Positions 11,303 through 21,719 of a DNA stretch of 64,000 nucleotides are shown here, in pieces. Within the stretch, counting starts at the first letter, position 1. The number at the start of each line of letters is the position of its first letter. The notes beneath the pieces are model-generated. The model ran no database searches. It had not been told where the DNA came from and saw only the letters and a program-made list of their open reading frames with translations. The translations under genes and the position numbers were made by a program. The stretch comes from Dokdonella koreensis DS-123 (GTDB lineage: Bacteria; Pseudomonadota; Gammaproteobacteria; Xanthomonadales; Rhodanobacteraceae): NCBI RefSeq assembly GCF_001632775.1, contig NZ_CP015249.1, positions 3,390,686 to 3,454,685 on the forward strand, written 5' to 3'.

Positions 11303-12412
11303 TCAGCGCGCGGCCGACACGCAGCGATCCAGCGGCGCGGCCACGTCCTCGATCGTGTCGAACAGCCGCCAGCGCTCGGGCGCGATGCCGGCGAACGCGC
11401 TGCGATAGCGCGAGGCGTCGCGCCCGGCGTGGCCGGGATCGCGGATCAGGATCGCGCAGACGCGGTCCGGCTGCTCGCGCGCCAGCGTCGCGTAGATCTC
11501 CGGGTCGGCCTCGGTGGCGTCGCCGACCAGGACGAAATCGCGATGCGGCAGGTCGGCCAGGAGCCGCCGGAGGACCCCGAGCTTGTGCGCCTCGGAGGCG
11601 CCCTCGCGCGGGACCAGCGTCCGCCACGCGGTCGCTTCGCGCAGGTGCATGCTGCCGTCCGGAAAGCCCGCCGCCGCGAGGAAGTCGGTCAGCGGCGCCA
11701 GCAGCTGGATCGGGCTGCCCGACACGTAGTGGAAACGCAGGCCCGGCGCCGCCGCCAGCTGCCGGTAGCGATCCGCCATGCCGGGCACCGCCTTGAAGGG
11801 GTGGACGAAGCTGTTGAGCAGCAGGGTGCGCCGGTCGGCGACACCCGAGTCCTTGATCGTGTCGTCGATGTCCGACACCACCGACAGGCCGCGCGCCGGC
11901 ACCCACAGGGCACGGCCGGCGAAGCGGCGGGCGTCCGCCGGCGGCAGGACGGCATGGAAGTCGACCCAGCGCACGTCGGCCGCGATGGCGCCGCCGTCCA
12001 TCGTGACGCGCGTGGTGCTGCGCCCGCCGTGCCGCGTGCGCGGCAGGGTGACGCGCAGCCCGCCGGGAAACGCTACGTCCAGCCGCTTGCGGTTCTCCGA
12101 GTCGACCAGGAACAGGCGCGTGCGCTGCTCGAACCGTTCGCGATCCGCCGCCGTCGCCGTGGCCAAGTCGAACCCGATATAGCGTGCGAACGCCGCGGCC
12201 AGGCGCGGCCGCTCCTCGCGCTCGTAGACCCAGGCGTCGATCGCGACCTCGATCCGCCCGGCCTCGAGCGGGCGGGCGATGCCCGGCACGAACAGCACCT
12301 GCTCGTCGCCGGCCAGCGGACGCGCCGCCAACGGCGACGCCCCGGCCAGCAACGCCAGGGCGGCGGCCGACAGCCGGCGCAGGCCGGCGCGGGCCGTCTC
12401 AACGCGCCGCAT
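11303..12412 (-). CDS. exported APP1-like phosphatase (DUF2183)
   Basis: 369 residues from ATG 12412 (an ATG two codons earlier is the alternative). Residues 1-33 resemble a signal peptide (LRRLSAAALALLAGASPLAA). The C-terminal half carries the DUF2183/APP1 catalytic signature LSVVSDIDDTIKDSGV (HAD-like DxDxT), then LNSFVHPFKAVPGM, FHYVSGSPIQLL and HRDFVLVGDATEADPEIYA. In yeast, App1 is a phosphatidate phosphatase. The bacterial role is unproven, but a periplasmic lipid-phosphate phosphatase is reasonable. The gene overlaps the end of the upstream glycosyltransferase gene by 14 nt, and such a pairing suggests a role in envelope lipid or glycolipid metabolism (inference). Confidence 0.85.
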   Translation of the reverse strand: MRRVETARAGLRRLSAAALALLAGASPLAARPLAGDEQVLFVPGIARPLEAGRIEVAIDAWVYEREERPRLAAAFARYIGFDLATATAADRERFEQRTRLFLVDSENRKRLDVAFPGGLRVTLPRTRHGGRSTTRVTMDGGAIAADVRWVDFHAVLPPADARRFAGRALWVPARGLSVVSDIDDTIKDSGVADRRTLLLNSFVHPFKAVPGMADRYRQLAAAPGLRFHYVSGSPIQLLAPLTDFLAAAGFPDGSMHLREATAWRTLVPREGASEAHKLGVLRRLLADLPHRDFVLVGDATEADPEIYATLAREQPDRVCAILIRDPGHAGRDASRYRSAFAGIAPERWRLFDTIEDVAAPLDRCVSAAR

Positions 12413-13526
12413 CGGCATCCAGCACCTGGTCCAGTGCCTGCCGTGCCGCGGCCGGCCGGCGGATCGCCAGGCAGCGCTGGCGCAGGCCAGCGCGCAGCGC
12501 CGGATCGGCCAGCAGCCGGCGGATGCGGTACTCCAGCGCCGTGGCGTCGAGGGCCAGCAGGGCCGCCCCCTGCTCCAGCAGGTGGCTGGCATTGCGCTCT
12601 TCCTGACCCGGTATCGGCGCGATCAGCACCATCGGCAGGCCGACGGCCAGGCACTCGGAAATGCTGAGCCCGCCGGGCTTGGTCACGGCGATGTCGGCGC
12701 AGGCCATGACCCGCTCGACCGTCGTCGTGAAGCCGAGCGGCCACAGGCGCTGCGGCTGCGCTGCCGCCAGCCGGTGGTACGCGGCCAGCAGGGCCTCGTT
12801 GCGGCCGGCCAGCGCGACGATCTGGAAATCGCCGTCGATCGCCAGCAGCCGCTCGACCATCGCCGCACCGCTGCCGATGCCGGCACCGCCGGTCATCACC
12901 AGCACCGTCGTGCGCTGCGGGTCGATGCCCAGCTCCGCCGCGCAGGCGGCGCGGTCGTGGCGCTGCGCGAACGGCGGCAGCACCGGGATGCCGGTGACGG
13001 CGATGCGGGGCGTGTCGGGCAGCAGCTCGCGCAGGCGGAACGCGGTCTCGTCGCCGGCCACCAGGTAACCGCGCATGCCCGGCTGCACCCAGAGGCGGTG
13101 CACGTCGTAGTCGGTGACCTGCACCCAGACCGGCGGCACCGCCTCGCCATGAGCGATCCGCCGCGCCAGCAGCTCCGCCGGCAGGAAATGCGTGCAGACG
13201 ATCGCATCGGCGCCCTGGCGGGCGACCTCCTCGTGCAGGGCGCGCGTGTTGAGGCGCTCGACCGCACGGCGCATGCGCGAGAACCAGGCCTCGCGCGGCG
13301 CGCGGTCGGCCTTGTCGTACAGGTAGGCCCACAGGTGCGGATGGCGGCCGACCAGGTCCAGATAGAGCTCCGCATAGAGCTTGCGGAACGCCGCCGGCAC
13401 GAAGTCGAGCACGTCGCAGTGCACGACCTCCACATCGTGAAGGCCGGTCGCGGCGGCGACCAGGGCCTGGGCGGCACGCACGTGGCCGGCGCCGGCCGAG
13501 ACGCTCAGGACCAGGATCTTCCTCAT
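12399..13526 (-). CDS. MGDG synthase/MurG-like processive glycosyltransferase
   Basis: 375 residues, GT-B fold. The N-terminal half begins [20 protein letters not shown], the Gly-rich motif of the monogalactosyldiacylglycerol synthase family, with a following [14 protein letters not shown] segment and [14 protein letters not shown]. The C-terminal half has [20 protein letters not shown] and the donor-binding [39 protein letters not shown]. Relatives transfer hexoses from nucleotide sugars to diacylglycerol, so a membrane-glycolipid product is plausible; the sugar is not determinable. It acts at the inner face of the cytoplasmic membrane. It lies 46 nt downstream of the GST gene and is coupled to the APP1-like gene. 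Confidence 0.88.
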   Translation of the reverse strand: MRKILVLSVSAGAGHVRAAQALVAAATGLHDVEVVHCDVLDFVPAAFRKLYAELYLDLVGRHPHLWAYLYDKADRAPREAWFSRMRRAVERLNTRALHEEVARQGADAIVCTHFLPAELLARRIAHGEAVPPVWVQVTDYDVHRLWVQPGMRGYLVAGDETAFRLRELLPDTPRIAVTGIPVLPPFAQRHDRAACAAELGIDPQRTTVLVMTGGAGIGSGAAMVERLLAIDGDFQIVALAGRNEALLAAYHRLAAAQPQRLWPLGFTTTVERVMACADIAVTKPGGLSISECLAVGLPMVLIAPIPGQEERNASHLLEQGAALLALDATALEYRIRRLLADPALRAGLRQRCLAIRRPAAARQALDQVLDADAAR

Positions 13527-13572
13527 CGGCTCACGCCTCCCCGCGCGAAGCGCATTCCACCCGCATGGTCGC

Positions 13573-14244
13573 TCATTCGCCGAGCAGCTGGTATGGGCCG
13601 CCGCGCTCCAGCGCACGCCGATAGGCCGGCCGCGCGTGGATGCGCTGCAGCCAGTCCCAGAGGCGCGGCCGGCCGGCATCCAGGCCCGCGCGCGCCGCGG
13701 CGGCTTCGACCGGAAAACTCATCTGGACGTCGGCGGCGCTGAACGCGGCGCCGGCAAACCAGTCCTGTCCGGCCAGCTCGCCCTCCAGGTAGTCGAGTTG
13801 GCGCACGAGCTGCGGATCCACCAGCCGCTGCTGCACCGATGCGGCAATGCGGCGGGCGACCGGCCGCGCGAAGAACGGCATCGGTGCCGTGGCCAGTCGC
13901 TGGAAGACCAGCTTGAGCAGCAGCGGCGGCATCGCCGAGCCTTCGGCGAAGTGCAACCAGTAGGTGTACCGCAGGCGCTCGGGCGAGCCGGCCGGCGGCG
14001 CCAGCGCCGAACCGTGGCGGTCGACCAGGTACTCGATGATGGCGCCGGATTCGGCGATCGTCAGCGCGCCGTCGACGATCACCGGCGACTTGCCGAGCGG
14101 ATGGACCCGGCGCAGTTCCGGCGGCGCCAGCAGCGTTTCCGGGTCGCGCGCGTAGCGCACGATGGCGTAGTCCAGGCCCAGCTCTTCGAGCAGCCACAGC
14201 ACGCGCTGCGAGCGCGAATTCTCCAGGTGGTGGACGGTGATCAT
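13573..14244 (-). CDS. glutathione S-transferase family protein
   Basis: 223 residues from ATG 14244. The thioredoxin-like N-terminal domain reads [20 protein letters not shown], with a Ser in the position often used to activate glutathione, then [20 protein letters not shown] (cis-Pro and the ES glutathione-binding pair). The helical C-terminal domain contains [16 protein letters not shown], the N-capping/hydrophobic-staple region. Cytoplasmic. The substrate is unknown. It is the first gene of the minus-strand series and faces clpB divergently; its promoter must lie between 14245 and about 14370. Confidence 0.9.
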   Translation of the reverse strand: MITVHHLENSRSQRVLWLLEELGLDYAIVRYARDPETLLAPPELRRVHPLGKSPVIVDGALTIAESGAIIEYLVDRHGSALAPPAGSPERLRYTYWLHFAEGSAMPPLLLKLVFQRLATAPMPFFARPVARRIAASVQQRLVDPQLVRQLDYLEGELAGQDWFAGAAFSAADVQMSFPVEAAAARAGLDAGRPRLWDWLQRIHARPAYRRALERGGPYQLLGE

Positions 14245-14378
14245 GCAAGGTCTCCGGCGGCGCCCCGTGCCGATGCTGCCCGCTCCGGCGCGGCTTTTCC
14301 ACCTGATCGGGGTCAAGGATCCGGCCGGGTGGCTGAGGCACACTGGACGCCGCAGCTGCGGGAATGCCCCGCCACCTG

Positions 14379-14407
14379 CTTGATCCGGACCGATCCAACC
14401 TCATTTT
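14379..14407 (+). promoter_or_regulatory. sigma-32 (heat-shock) promoter of clpB
   Basis: CTTGAT (14379-14384), a 14-nt spacer, then CCTCATTTT (14399-14407). The consensus for RpoH is CTTGAA, 13-15 nt, CCCCATNT, so each hexamer/octamer differs at about one base. It ends 50 nt before the clpB start, which fits. Confidence 0.75.
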
Positions 14408-14457
14408 CACGGTATTCGCGGCCATGCGCCGCCTCCCCCTTTTTCAGGTACCGATCG

Positions 14458-17040
<2,583 letters not shown>

Positions 17041-17118
17041 CGGGCCGGCCTGCGCTCGCAAAACGCAGGCCCGCAGCGCAGGCCGGGCCACTTCGGCATG
17101 CGAACGCTTGCCGGAGCG

Positions 17119-17155
17119 CCGGACTCGCGTTCGAGCAACCTGAACGCGAGTCCGG
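17119..17155. repeat. perfect 14-bp inverted repeat
   Basis: CCGGACTCGCGTTC (17119-17132), a 9-nt loop, GAACGCGAGTCCGG (17142-17155). It lies 78 nt after the clpB stop. There is no T-run after it, so it is not a classical intrinsic terminator; it may still end clpB transcription, protect the mRNA, or be a protein-binding palindrome. Confidence 0.7.
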
Positions 17156-17263
17156 ATGCCCCGCCCCCTACCCCCTTCGCGACGCCACCGGCGATGGTGC
17201 GGACGTCATTGCCGAGGAGTAGCCTTGGCGACTCCAGGGACAAAAAGGGAAAAGGGGAAAACG

Positions 17264-20200
17264 ATGAAGAGGTACCTCTTGTCGCGCGCACAGCGTGCGC
17301 GCAGTTCGTGGTTATGGCCGCATGCGGCGTGGCTGTCGATCGCGCTGATCGGTGCGCTTGCCGCACCCGCCACGGCATTCGCCGAAAAATCATTTGCCGT
17401 CGAGCCGGCCGCGACGCCGGTGGTACGTGCGTTCTGGAGCGACGCGGGCAGCCCGCCGGCCAGCCGGCCGGCGACGGCGCCGCGCGGCGGTCCCACCAGC
17501 TACAGCAACGCGACGGCGATCACCATCACGGATTGCCCCAACCCTTGCCCGGCTTCCGGTCAGGCGGCATCGCTGTACCCCTCGCCGATCACCGTGGCCG
17601 GCGAGACCGGCGTGATCGAACGCGTGTCGGTGACGCTCAACGGGTTCTCGCACGCGTTCCCGGCCGACGTCGACATCCTGCTGGTGTCGCCGAGCGGCCG
17701 CAAGGTCGTGCTGATGTCCGACTTCGGTGCCGGCTCGCCGGGCGTGTCGAACATCAACGTCACGCTCGACGACTATGCCGAGCGGCCGGTGCCGTCGACG
17801 GTCACCGGCAATACCGGCGTACCGTTCGTCACCGGCACGTACCGCCCGGCCAATTCCGGCACGACCGACCTGTTTCCGGCGCCGGCACCGGCAGCGCCCT
17901 ACACCTACACGCTGTCCGCGTTCAACGGCGACAATCCCAACGGCACCTGGAACCTCTACATCATCGACGACGCCAACCTCGACGGCGGCACGATCAGCGG
18001 CGGCTGGACGCTCACCTTCGACGCACGGCCGGCGCCGCCGGCAGCAGGCGACATCCTGATCTCCGAGTTCCGCACGCGCGGTGCCGGCACCACGCCGCCC
18101 GGCTCGGACGGCTCGGCGGACGAGTTCATCGAGCTGTACAACAACACCGACCAGTCGATCACGATCATCGACGCGGTCCCCGGCGCGGATCCCACCAGCC
18201 CCTCAGGGGCGGGCTGGCGCATCGCCGGCGCCCAGGGCGCCGCGGAAACCACGTTCCTGGTGCTTCCGCAGACGTTGAGCACCGCAGGCCCCCTCGCCCT
18301 CGCACCGCGCAGCTACTTCCTGATTTCCACGCAACCGACGGCGCCATCGCCGGCCGGCAATACCTACAGCCTGTCCACCTACCCCACGGGCACCGGCATC
18401 ACGGCCAGCGGCTCGGCCAACGTCTCGGTCAATCCGGCATCGGCCACGGTCGGTTTCCTGCCCGACGACGTCGGCCTGGCGGTCTTCTCCACGTCGGCGG
18501 CGACCAGTGCCAATCGCCTGGACGCGGTCGGCTACAGCTCGGTGACCCTCGCCGACTACAAGGAAGGCACCGGGCTGGCACCGGCCGCCGGCATCACGGC
18601 GGCGGGGCAGCACAGCTGGGTGCGCAAGACGGAGCCGAGCGGGACGGGGCCGAACTTCCCGCAGGACACCGGCGACAACGCGGCGGACTTCATCCTGGTC
18701 GAGCCGACCGGTGGCACCTTCAGCGGCGTTGCCGCGATCCTGGGTGCGCCCGGCCCCCAACGCGGACACACGATGACCGCGTTCACCACGACGGCGGCAC
18801 CGATGCACAGTGCGGACACGATGACCGCCGCCGTCATCGACCCGGGCCAGCCCGCCGACGCCGAGCCGAACCTGGTCCGTGACCTGACGCCGGTGACCAA
18901 CGGCGCGAACGGCACGCTGAAGATCCGACGCACGTACACCAACCAGTCGGGCAAGCCGCTGACCGCGTTCCGCTACCGCATCATCGCCTTGTCGACCCTG
19001 ACCGGCGCTACGCCGCCCGCCGGCGTGCTCGACCTGCGCGCGCTCAACTCGCCCACGCAGACCATCACCTTGACCGACACGACGACGGTGACGGCCCAGG
19101 CGCTGACGCTGCAGACACCGGCCGCGCAGGCGCTCGGCGGCGGCGTCAACTCCAGCTTGGCGATGGGCGTGATCACGACGACCGCGCCCTGGCCCAACGG
19201 CGCGAGCCGGTCGGTGGAATTCAACTTCGGCGTGAACACGGCAGGCGACCTGCCGTATGCAATCACGATCATCGCCGAGGGCCTGCCCAATGACGGCATC
19301 GGCGGTGCCTCCACCGTCGACACCTTCGGTATCCTCGACGCCGACCTGGCGATCACCAAGACCGACGGGGTGACCGACGCGGTCCCGGGAACGGCCGTCA
19401 CCTACAGCATCGTCGCGTCCAACCTGGGGCCGGGCAACGACACCGCCGCCGCCGTCACCGACACCTTCCCGGCCCAGTGCGCCAGCGTGGCCTACACCGC
19501 CACCGGCGCGGGCGGCGCCGCCGGCTTCACCGCCGCGGGCAGCGGCAACATCGCCGATACGCTCGACCTGCCGAACGGCGCGTCGGTCACCTACACGGCG
19601 GTCTGCGCCATCGACCCCGCAGCCACCGGTTCGCTGAGCAACACGGCGACCATCGCCGGCAGCTCCGATCCGAACGCGGCCAACGATTCGGCGACCGACA
19701 CCGACACGCTGACTGCGCAGGCGGACCTGGCGATCACGAACACCGACGGCGTCGCCTCGGTCGTGGCCGGCGGCAGCACGACCTACACCCTCGTCGCGAG
19801 CAACGCCGGGCCCAGCCATGCGCCGGGCTCGACCGTCACCGACACGTTCCCGGCCGGCTGTGCCAGCGTGACCTGGACCTGCACGGGCGCGGGAGGCGGC
19901 ACCTGCACGGCCGGTGGCAGCGGCAACCTCAGCGACACCGTCAACCTGCCGGCCGGTGGCAGCGTCACCTACACGGCGGTCTGCACGGTATCGCCGGCGG
20001 CGACCGGCACGCTGTCCAATGTAGCCACGGTAGCGGCAGCGGCAGGCGTGACCGATCCGGTCCCGGCCAACAACAGCCAGACCGACACCACGACCGTGCT
20101 CCAGCCCGCTGCACTGACGCTGGCGCCGACGACACTCGCCTTCGGCACCGTGCCGGTCGGCACCACCAGTGCGCCATTGAGCGTGACCCTGTCCAACAGC

Positions 20201-21481
20201 GGCGACGTGTCGCTGCAGGTGACGGCGGTGACGGCGGCCAGCGCACCGTTCGCGCAATCGGGCGGCACCTGCGGCGCGCCGCCGATCACGATCGCCGGAG
20301 GCGCCTCCTGCACGATCGGCTACACCTTCGCGCCGGCCGCCGCCGGTCCCGCCAGCCAGACGCTGACCGTGACGGCCGATGCTCCGGGCGGCGGCTCGAT
20401 CACGCTGAGCGGTACCGGTACGCAGGGCAGCCTGACCGTCACGCCGGGCAGCCTCGACTTCGGATCGGTGGCGGTCGGCTCGACCAGTCCGGTCCAGTCG
20501 GTGACGCTCGGCAACAGCGGCGGCGCACCCCTGCAGGTGACCGCACTGAGCGCTGCCGCAGCGCCGTTCGCACAGTCGGGCGGCACCTGCGGCGCAGTGC
20601 CGATCACGATCGCGGCCGGTGCCTCGTGCACGGTCGGCTACACCTTCGCGCCGACGACCGCCGGCCCGGCCAGCCAGACGCTGACCGTGACGGCAAACGT
20701 ACCGGGCGGCGGCTCGATCATGCTGAGCGGCACCGGCACACAGGGCAGCCTGACCCTCGCGCCGGCCAGCCTCGACTTCGGACCGGTGGCGATCGGTTCG
20801 ACCAGTCCGGTCCAGTCGGTGACGCTCGGCAACAGCGGCGGCGCACCCCTGCAGGTGACCGCGCTGGGCGCTGCCGCTGCACCGTTCGCGCAGTCCGGCG
20901 GCACCTGTGGCGCGCTGCCGATCACGATCGCGGCCGGTGCGTCGTGCACCGTCGGCTACACCTTCGCACCGGCGGCCGCCGGCCCGGCCAGCCAGACGCT
21001 GACCGTGACGGCGAACGTGCCGGGCGGCGGCTCGATCACGCTGAGCGGTACCGGCGTGGCAGGCGTCCTGGGCGTGTTGAATGCCACGCTCGATTTCGGC
21101 GAGCTCAACGTCGGCGACAGCAGCACGCGGACCCTCACCGTCGTCAACACCGGCTCGGGTCCGCTGACGGTGACCGGCCTGAGTCCGGCCGCCGCCCCGT
21201 TCAGCCAGCTGCCGGGCGGCACCTGCGGTGCCGTGCCGTTCCCGCTCGATGCCGACGAAAGCTGCACGGTGATCTATGCGTTCGCGCCCGGGAGCCCGGG
21301 CACCTACTCGCAGACGATCACGGTGACCGCCGATGTCGGGTCCGTCAACGTGGTACTGACCGGCCAGGCGCGCGCTCCCGCCGCGGTCGTGGTGCCGGTA
21401 CCGGTCGGCGGCTGGTCGACCCTGGTACTGCTGACCTTGATGGGACTCGCCAGCCTGGTCGTCCTGCGTCAACGAACCTGA
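17264..21481 (+). CDS. giant exported adhesin-like protein: P-domain, lamin-tail, DUF11 x2, anchor-D repeats, C-terminal membrane anchor
   Basis: 1405 residues. The start is ATG 17264, preceded by AGGGGAAAACG. Residues 1-42 are a long signal peptide (SRAQRARSSW, then WLSIALIGALAAPATAFA). About 75-260: proprotein-convertase P-like domain (VSVTLNGFSHAFPADVDILL, SGGWTLTFD). About 261-470: lamin-tail domain (GDILISEFRTR, EFIELYNNTD). About 693-945: two DUF11 repeats (ADLAITKTDGV and ADLAITNTDGV). About 951-1370: four Ig-like choice-of-anchor-D units of 106 residues each. The final segment, PVGGWSTLVLLTLMGLASLV ending LRQRT, is a small motif, a hydrophobic span and a basic tail, like IPTL/PEP-type sorting ends. 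It probably sits on the cell surface. Function is not known. No catalytic motif is visible. It is followed by a strong terminator. Confidence 0.85.
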   Translation: MKRYLLSRAQRARSSWLWPHAAWLSIALIGALAAPATAFAEKSFAVEPAATPVVRAFWSDAGSPPASRPATAPRGGPTSYSNATAITITDCPNPCPASGQAASLYPSPITVAGETGVIERVSVTLNGFSHAFPADVDILLVSPSGRKVVLMSDFGAGSPGVSNINVTLDDYAERPVPSTVTGNTGVPFVTGTYRPANSGTTDLFPAPAPAAPYTYTLSAFNGDNPNGTWNLYIIDDANLDGGTISGGWTLTFDARPAPPAAGDILISEFRTRGAGTTPPGSDGSADEFIELYNNTDQSITIIDAVPGADPTSPSGAGWRIAGAQGAAETTFLVLPQTLSTAGPLALAPRSYFLISTQPTAPSPAGNTYSLSTYPTGTGITASGSANVSVNPASATVGFLPDDVGLAVFSTSAATSANRLDAVGYSSVTLADYKEGTGLAPAAGITAAGQHSWVRKTEPSGTGPNFPQDTGDNAADFILVEPTGGTFSGVAAILGAPGPQRGHTMTAFTTTAAPMHSADTMTAAVIDPGQPADAEPNLVRDLTPVTNGANGTLKIRRTYTNQSGKPLTAFRYRIIALSTLTGATPPAGVLDLRALNSPTQTITLTDTTTVTAQALTLQTPAAQALGGGVNSSLAMGVITTTAPWPNGASRSVEFNFGVNTAGDLPYAITIIAEGLPNDGIGGASTVDTFGILDADLAITKTDGVTDAVPGTAVTYSIVASNLGPGNDTAAAVTDTFPAQCASVAYTATGAGGAAGFTAAGSGNIADTLDLPNGASVTYTAVCAIDPAATGSLSNTATIAGSSDPNAANDSATDTDTLTAQADLAITNTDGVASVVAGGSTTYTLVASNAGPSHAPGSTVTDTFPAGCASVTWTCTGAGGGTCTAGGSGNLSDTVNLPAGGSVTYTAVCTVSPAATGTLSNVATVAAAAGVTDPVPANNSQTDTTTVLQPAALTLAPTTLAFGTVPVGTTSAPLSVTLSNSGDVSLQVTAVTAASAPFAQSGGTCGAPPITIAGGASCTIGYTFAPAAAGPASQTLTVTADAPGGGSITLSGTGTQGSLTVTPGSLDFGSVAVGSTSPVQSVTLGNSGGAPLQVTALSAAAAPFAQSGGTCGAVPITIAAGASCTVGYTFAPTTAGPASQTLTVTANVPGGGSIMLSGTGTQGSLTLAPASLDFGPVAIGSTSPVQSVTLGNSGGAPLQVTALGAAAAPFAQSGGTCGALPITIAAGASCTVGYTFAPAAAGPASQTLTVTANVPGGGSITLSGTGVAGVLGVLNATLDFGELNVGDSSTRTLTVVNTGSGPLTVTGLSPAAAPFSQLPGGTCGAVPFPLDADESCTVIYAFAPGSPGTYSQTITVTADVGSVNVVLTGQARAPAAVVVPVPVGGWSTLVLLTLMGLASLVVLRQRT
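20114..21067 (+). repeat. three tandem 318-bp coding repeats
   Basis: Units 20114-20431, 20432-20749 and 20750-21067 encode 106-residue Ig-like modules and share long nearly identical DNA stretches, for instance TCCGGTCCAGTCGGTGACGC in units 2 and 3. A fourth, diverged unit follows to about 21370. The DNA-level identity of units 2 and 3 suggests recent duplication or gene conversion. Confidence 0.85.
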
Positions 21482-21505
21482 GCGACGTCCAGGTTCGACT
21501 GAAGT

Positions 21506-21541
21506 GACCAAGCCCCCGGCGAATGCCGGGGGCTTGGTCTT
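21506..21541 (+). terminator. intrinsic terminator after the P-domain/DUF11 gene
   Basis: GACCAAGCCCCCGGC (21506-21520), loop GAAT, GCCGGGGGCTTGGTC (21525-21539), followed by TT. A 15-bp perfect stem 25 nt after the stop codon. Confidence 0.85.
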
Positions 21542-21671
21542 CAAAGCGTCGCGCATGCATGCAACGTGCATACGATCGGTTTGGCGCCGTCACGATGCAC
21601 CCAGTCGTCGTAATTGCCCGTTGATGGCTGCCGAGGCCGGCGAAACGATGCCCGTAGATGCGCCTATCGCC

Positions 21672-21677
21672 TAGAAT
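21672..21677 (+). promoter_or_regulatory. probable -10 element (TAGAAT)
   Basis: TAGAAT, 43 nt before the start of the gene at 21720, in the same CTAGAAT context as the elements at 2811 and 32875. A -35 box is not evident. Confidence 0.4.
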
Positions 21678-21719
21678 CGGTGACTGGATCGCAACGATCG
21701 TTTCGTCAGGGGAAGCTTC

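Noticed and set aside
17041-17263. riboswitch before the giant surface protein gene
   Set aside because: Apart from the palindrome I could not match any known riboswitch core.
20108-21370. CRISPR-like regular repeats
   Set aside because: The period is 318 bp and in frame with a protein domain; units are adjacent without spacers.
18203-21571. 1122-codon open frame opposite the P-domain/DUF11 gene
   Set aside because: The plus-strand protein has a signal peptide, recognisable domains and a C-terminal anchor; the antisense frame has none.
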